Source: an uncultured Bacteroidales bacterium (GTDB taxonomy: Bacteria; Bacteroidota; Bacteroidia; Bacteroidales; Paludibacteraceae). Taken from it: a stretch of DNA of 13,006 nt. The notes below the pieces were generated by a model. It saw nothing but the letters and a program-made list of their open reading frames with translations, made no database searches and had not been told where the DNA came from. The stretch is taken from positions 1-13,006 of the forward strand of contig CALATT010000083.1 in NCBI GenBank assembly GCA_937891905.1. The letters run 5' to 3'. The position numbers were made by a program, and so were the translations under genes. Shown here one piece after another: positions 12,229 through 13,006 of the stretch (position 1 is its first letter; every line of letters begins with the position of its first letter).

Positions 12229-13006
12229 ATGAAAGAATTAAAATGCCCGAAATGTGGCAGCACATTTACAGTAGATGAGGCTGATTATGCATCCTTGCTC
12301 AGCCAGGTGAGGAATCATGAGTTTGAGGCAGAGCTCATGCGTCGTGTGCGTGATATGGAGCAGACTCAAGCTGCTAAGCAGGAGGTGGATAAGGCGAAGC
12401 GTGAGCAGCAGTTTGCTCAGCAAATAGCCACTATGCAGCAGCAAGTACTGACGATGCAATCGCAGTTGCAGCAAGCAGAGCAGCAGAAGCAAATCGCCGT
12501 AATGCAATTACGCCAGCAGGCTACAGAGGCATATGCGAAAAAGGAGCAGGAATTGGCCACAGTGCGCACGCAGATGGATGCGCAGTTGAAGGCAGCGCAA
12601 GAGCAGATCGCTTATTACAAGGATATGAAAATGCGCCTATCGACGAAAATGGTGGGAGAGACGCTTGAGCAGCATTGTTATAACGAGTTTGCACGGATAA
12701 GACCGCTCTTCCCTTACGCTTATTTTGAGAAGGATAATGAGGTGGTGCAGGGTACCAAGGGCGATTTCGTCTTCAGAGATTATTCGGAGGATGGAGTGGA
12801 GTATATATCCATTATGTTTGAGATGAAGAATGAGAGTGACGAGACTGCAACGAAGCATAAGAATGAAAACTTCATCAAGAAATTAGATGAGGACCGCACC
12901 AAAAAGGGGTGCGAATATGCCGTATTGGTTTCGCTCTTAGAGCCCGATAATGAGTTGTATAACGGCGGAATAGTGGATATGTCGCATCGCTATGAGAAGA
13001 TGTATG
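12229..13006 (+). CDS. DUF2130 domain protein, partial at the right edge
   Basis: The first 259 residues of a protein usually a little over 400 long; it runs off the window. The N-terminus MKELKCPKCGSTF has one CxxC knuckle (Cys6, Cys9) followed by VDEADYASLLSQVR, a pattern typical of DUF2130. Residues about 32-140 form one long Gln- and Lys-rich coiled coil. The DUF2130 domain starts near 140 (MVGETLEQHCYNEFARIRP), with GTKGDFVF (175-182) and FEMK (197-200). Asp179 followed by Glu198-x-Lys200 has the spacing of a PD-(D/E)XK nuclease core, as in the RmuC-like families. Nuclease activity is inferred only. ATG 12229 is chosen because it restores the CPKCG start and fits the promoter; an ATG at 12224 meets a stop at once. 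Confidence 0.88.
   Translation, partial: MKELKCPKCGSTFTVDEADYASLLSQVRNHEFEAELMRRVRDMEQTQAAKQEVDKAKREQQFAQQIATMQQQVLTMQSQLQQAEQQKQIAVMQLRQQATEAYAKKEQELATVRTQMDAQLKAAQEQIAYYKDMKMRLSTKMVGETLEQHCYNEFARIRPLFPYAYFEKDNEVVQGTKGDFVFRDYSEDGVEYISIMFEMKNESDETATKHKNENFIKKLDEDRTKKGCEYAVLVSLLEPDNELYNGGIVDMSHRYEKMY

Noticed and set aside
12340..12620. CAG-rich run as a microsatellite
   Set aside because: It lies in frame within the coiled coil of the DUF2130 protein and simply encodes frequent Gln with varied neighbouring codons.
1..13006. Defence system, prophage or mobile island
   Set aside because: All identified genes are housekeeping or conserved hypothetical types; there is no integrase, transposase, toxin-antitoxin pair or phage structural gene. 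The trimmed Rel-like protein has no adjacent small antitoxin-like gene that would suggest a toxSAS pair.

Overview
The window looks like chromosomal DNA of a member of the Bacteroidota, most likely Bacteroidales. The evidence is four promoters of the Bacteroidota type (a -7 box TAnnTTTG, three of them with a TTG exactly 20 bases upstream), the near absence of Shine-Dalgarno sequences, frequent TTG starts, and protein types I associate with this phylum: a RelA/SpoT C-terminus of Bacteroidota style, a small class I mannose-6-phosphate isomerase, a pilin-like protein ending in GNWE, and a BT0820-like HAD phosphatase. There is no sign of phage, integrase, transposase, CRISPR array, tRNA or rRNA.

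Layout. Bases 1-548 hold no gene I can identify. They contain a repeat-rich, hairpin-rich stretch that ends in a clear promoter. A seven-gene rightward run follows (549-7134): a membrane-anchored TPR protein, ribH, an aspartate kinase, a YitT-type membrane protein, a sugar nucleotidyltransferase, galE and manA. The last three are packed with a 1-base gap and a 1-base overlap and form a nucleotide-sugar block. A hairpin at 7136-7164 can stop transcription from both sides, because rsmD and a 252-residue anchored protein run leftward towards it (8484 to 7192). Overlapping divergent promoters at 8521-8568 serve that leftward pair and a second rightward run: a strongly trimmed RelA/SpoT-type protein, recR, a small four-helix membrane protein, a HAD-type phosphatase and a GNAT acetyltransferase. 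A terminator and a new promoter share the same bases at 12163-12204, followed by a DUF2130 protein cut off by the window end.

Most of the content is housekeeping: riboflavin, aspartate-family amino acids, sugar nucleotides, rRNA modification and recombinational repair. The part most worth attention is the RelA/SpoT-type gene (8594-10033). It keeps an apparently intact ppGpp synthetase core, TGS domain and zinc-finger domain, but has no HD hydrolase domain, lacks most of the usual synthetase-TGS linker, and stops just before the C-terminal ACT domain. Its own promoter sits directly upstream, so it is not a fragment cut by the window. Secondary points are two different heptamer repeat arrays that exactly fill gaps between co-directional genes, a structured GC-rich block near the left edge, and layered terminator, promoter and dyad signals before the DUF2130 gene.
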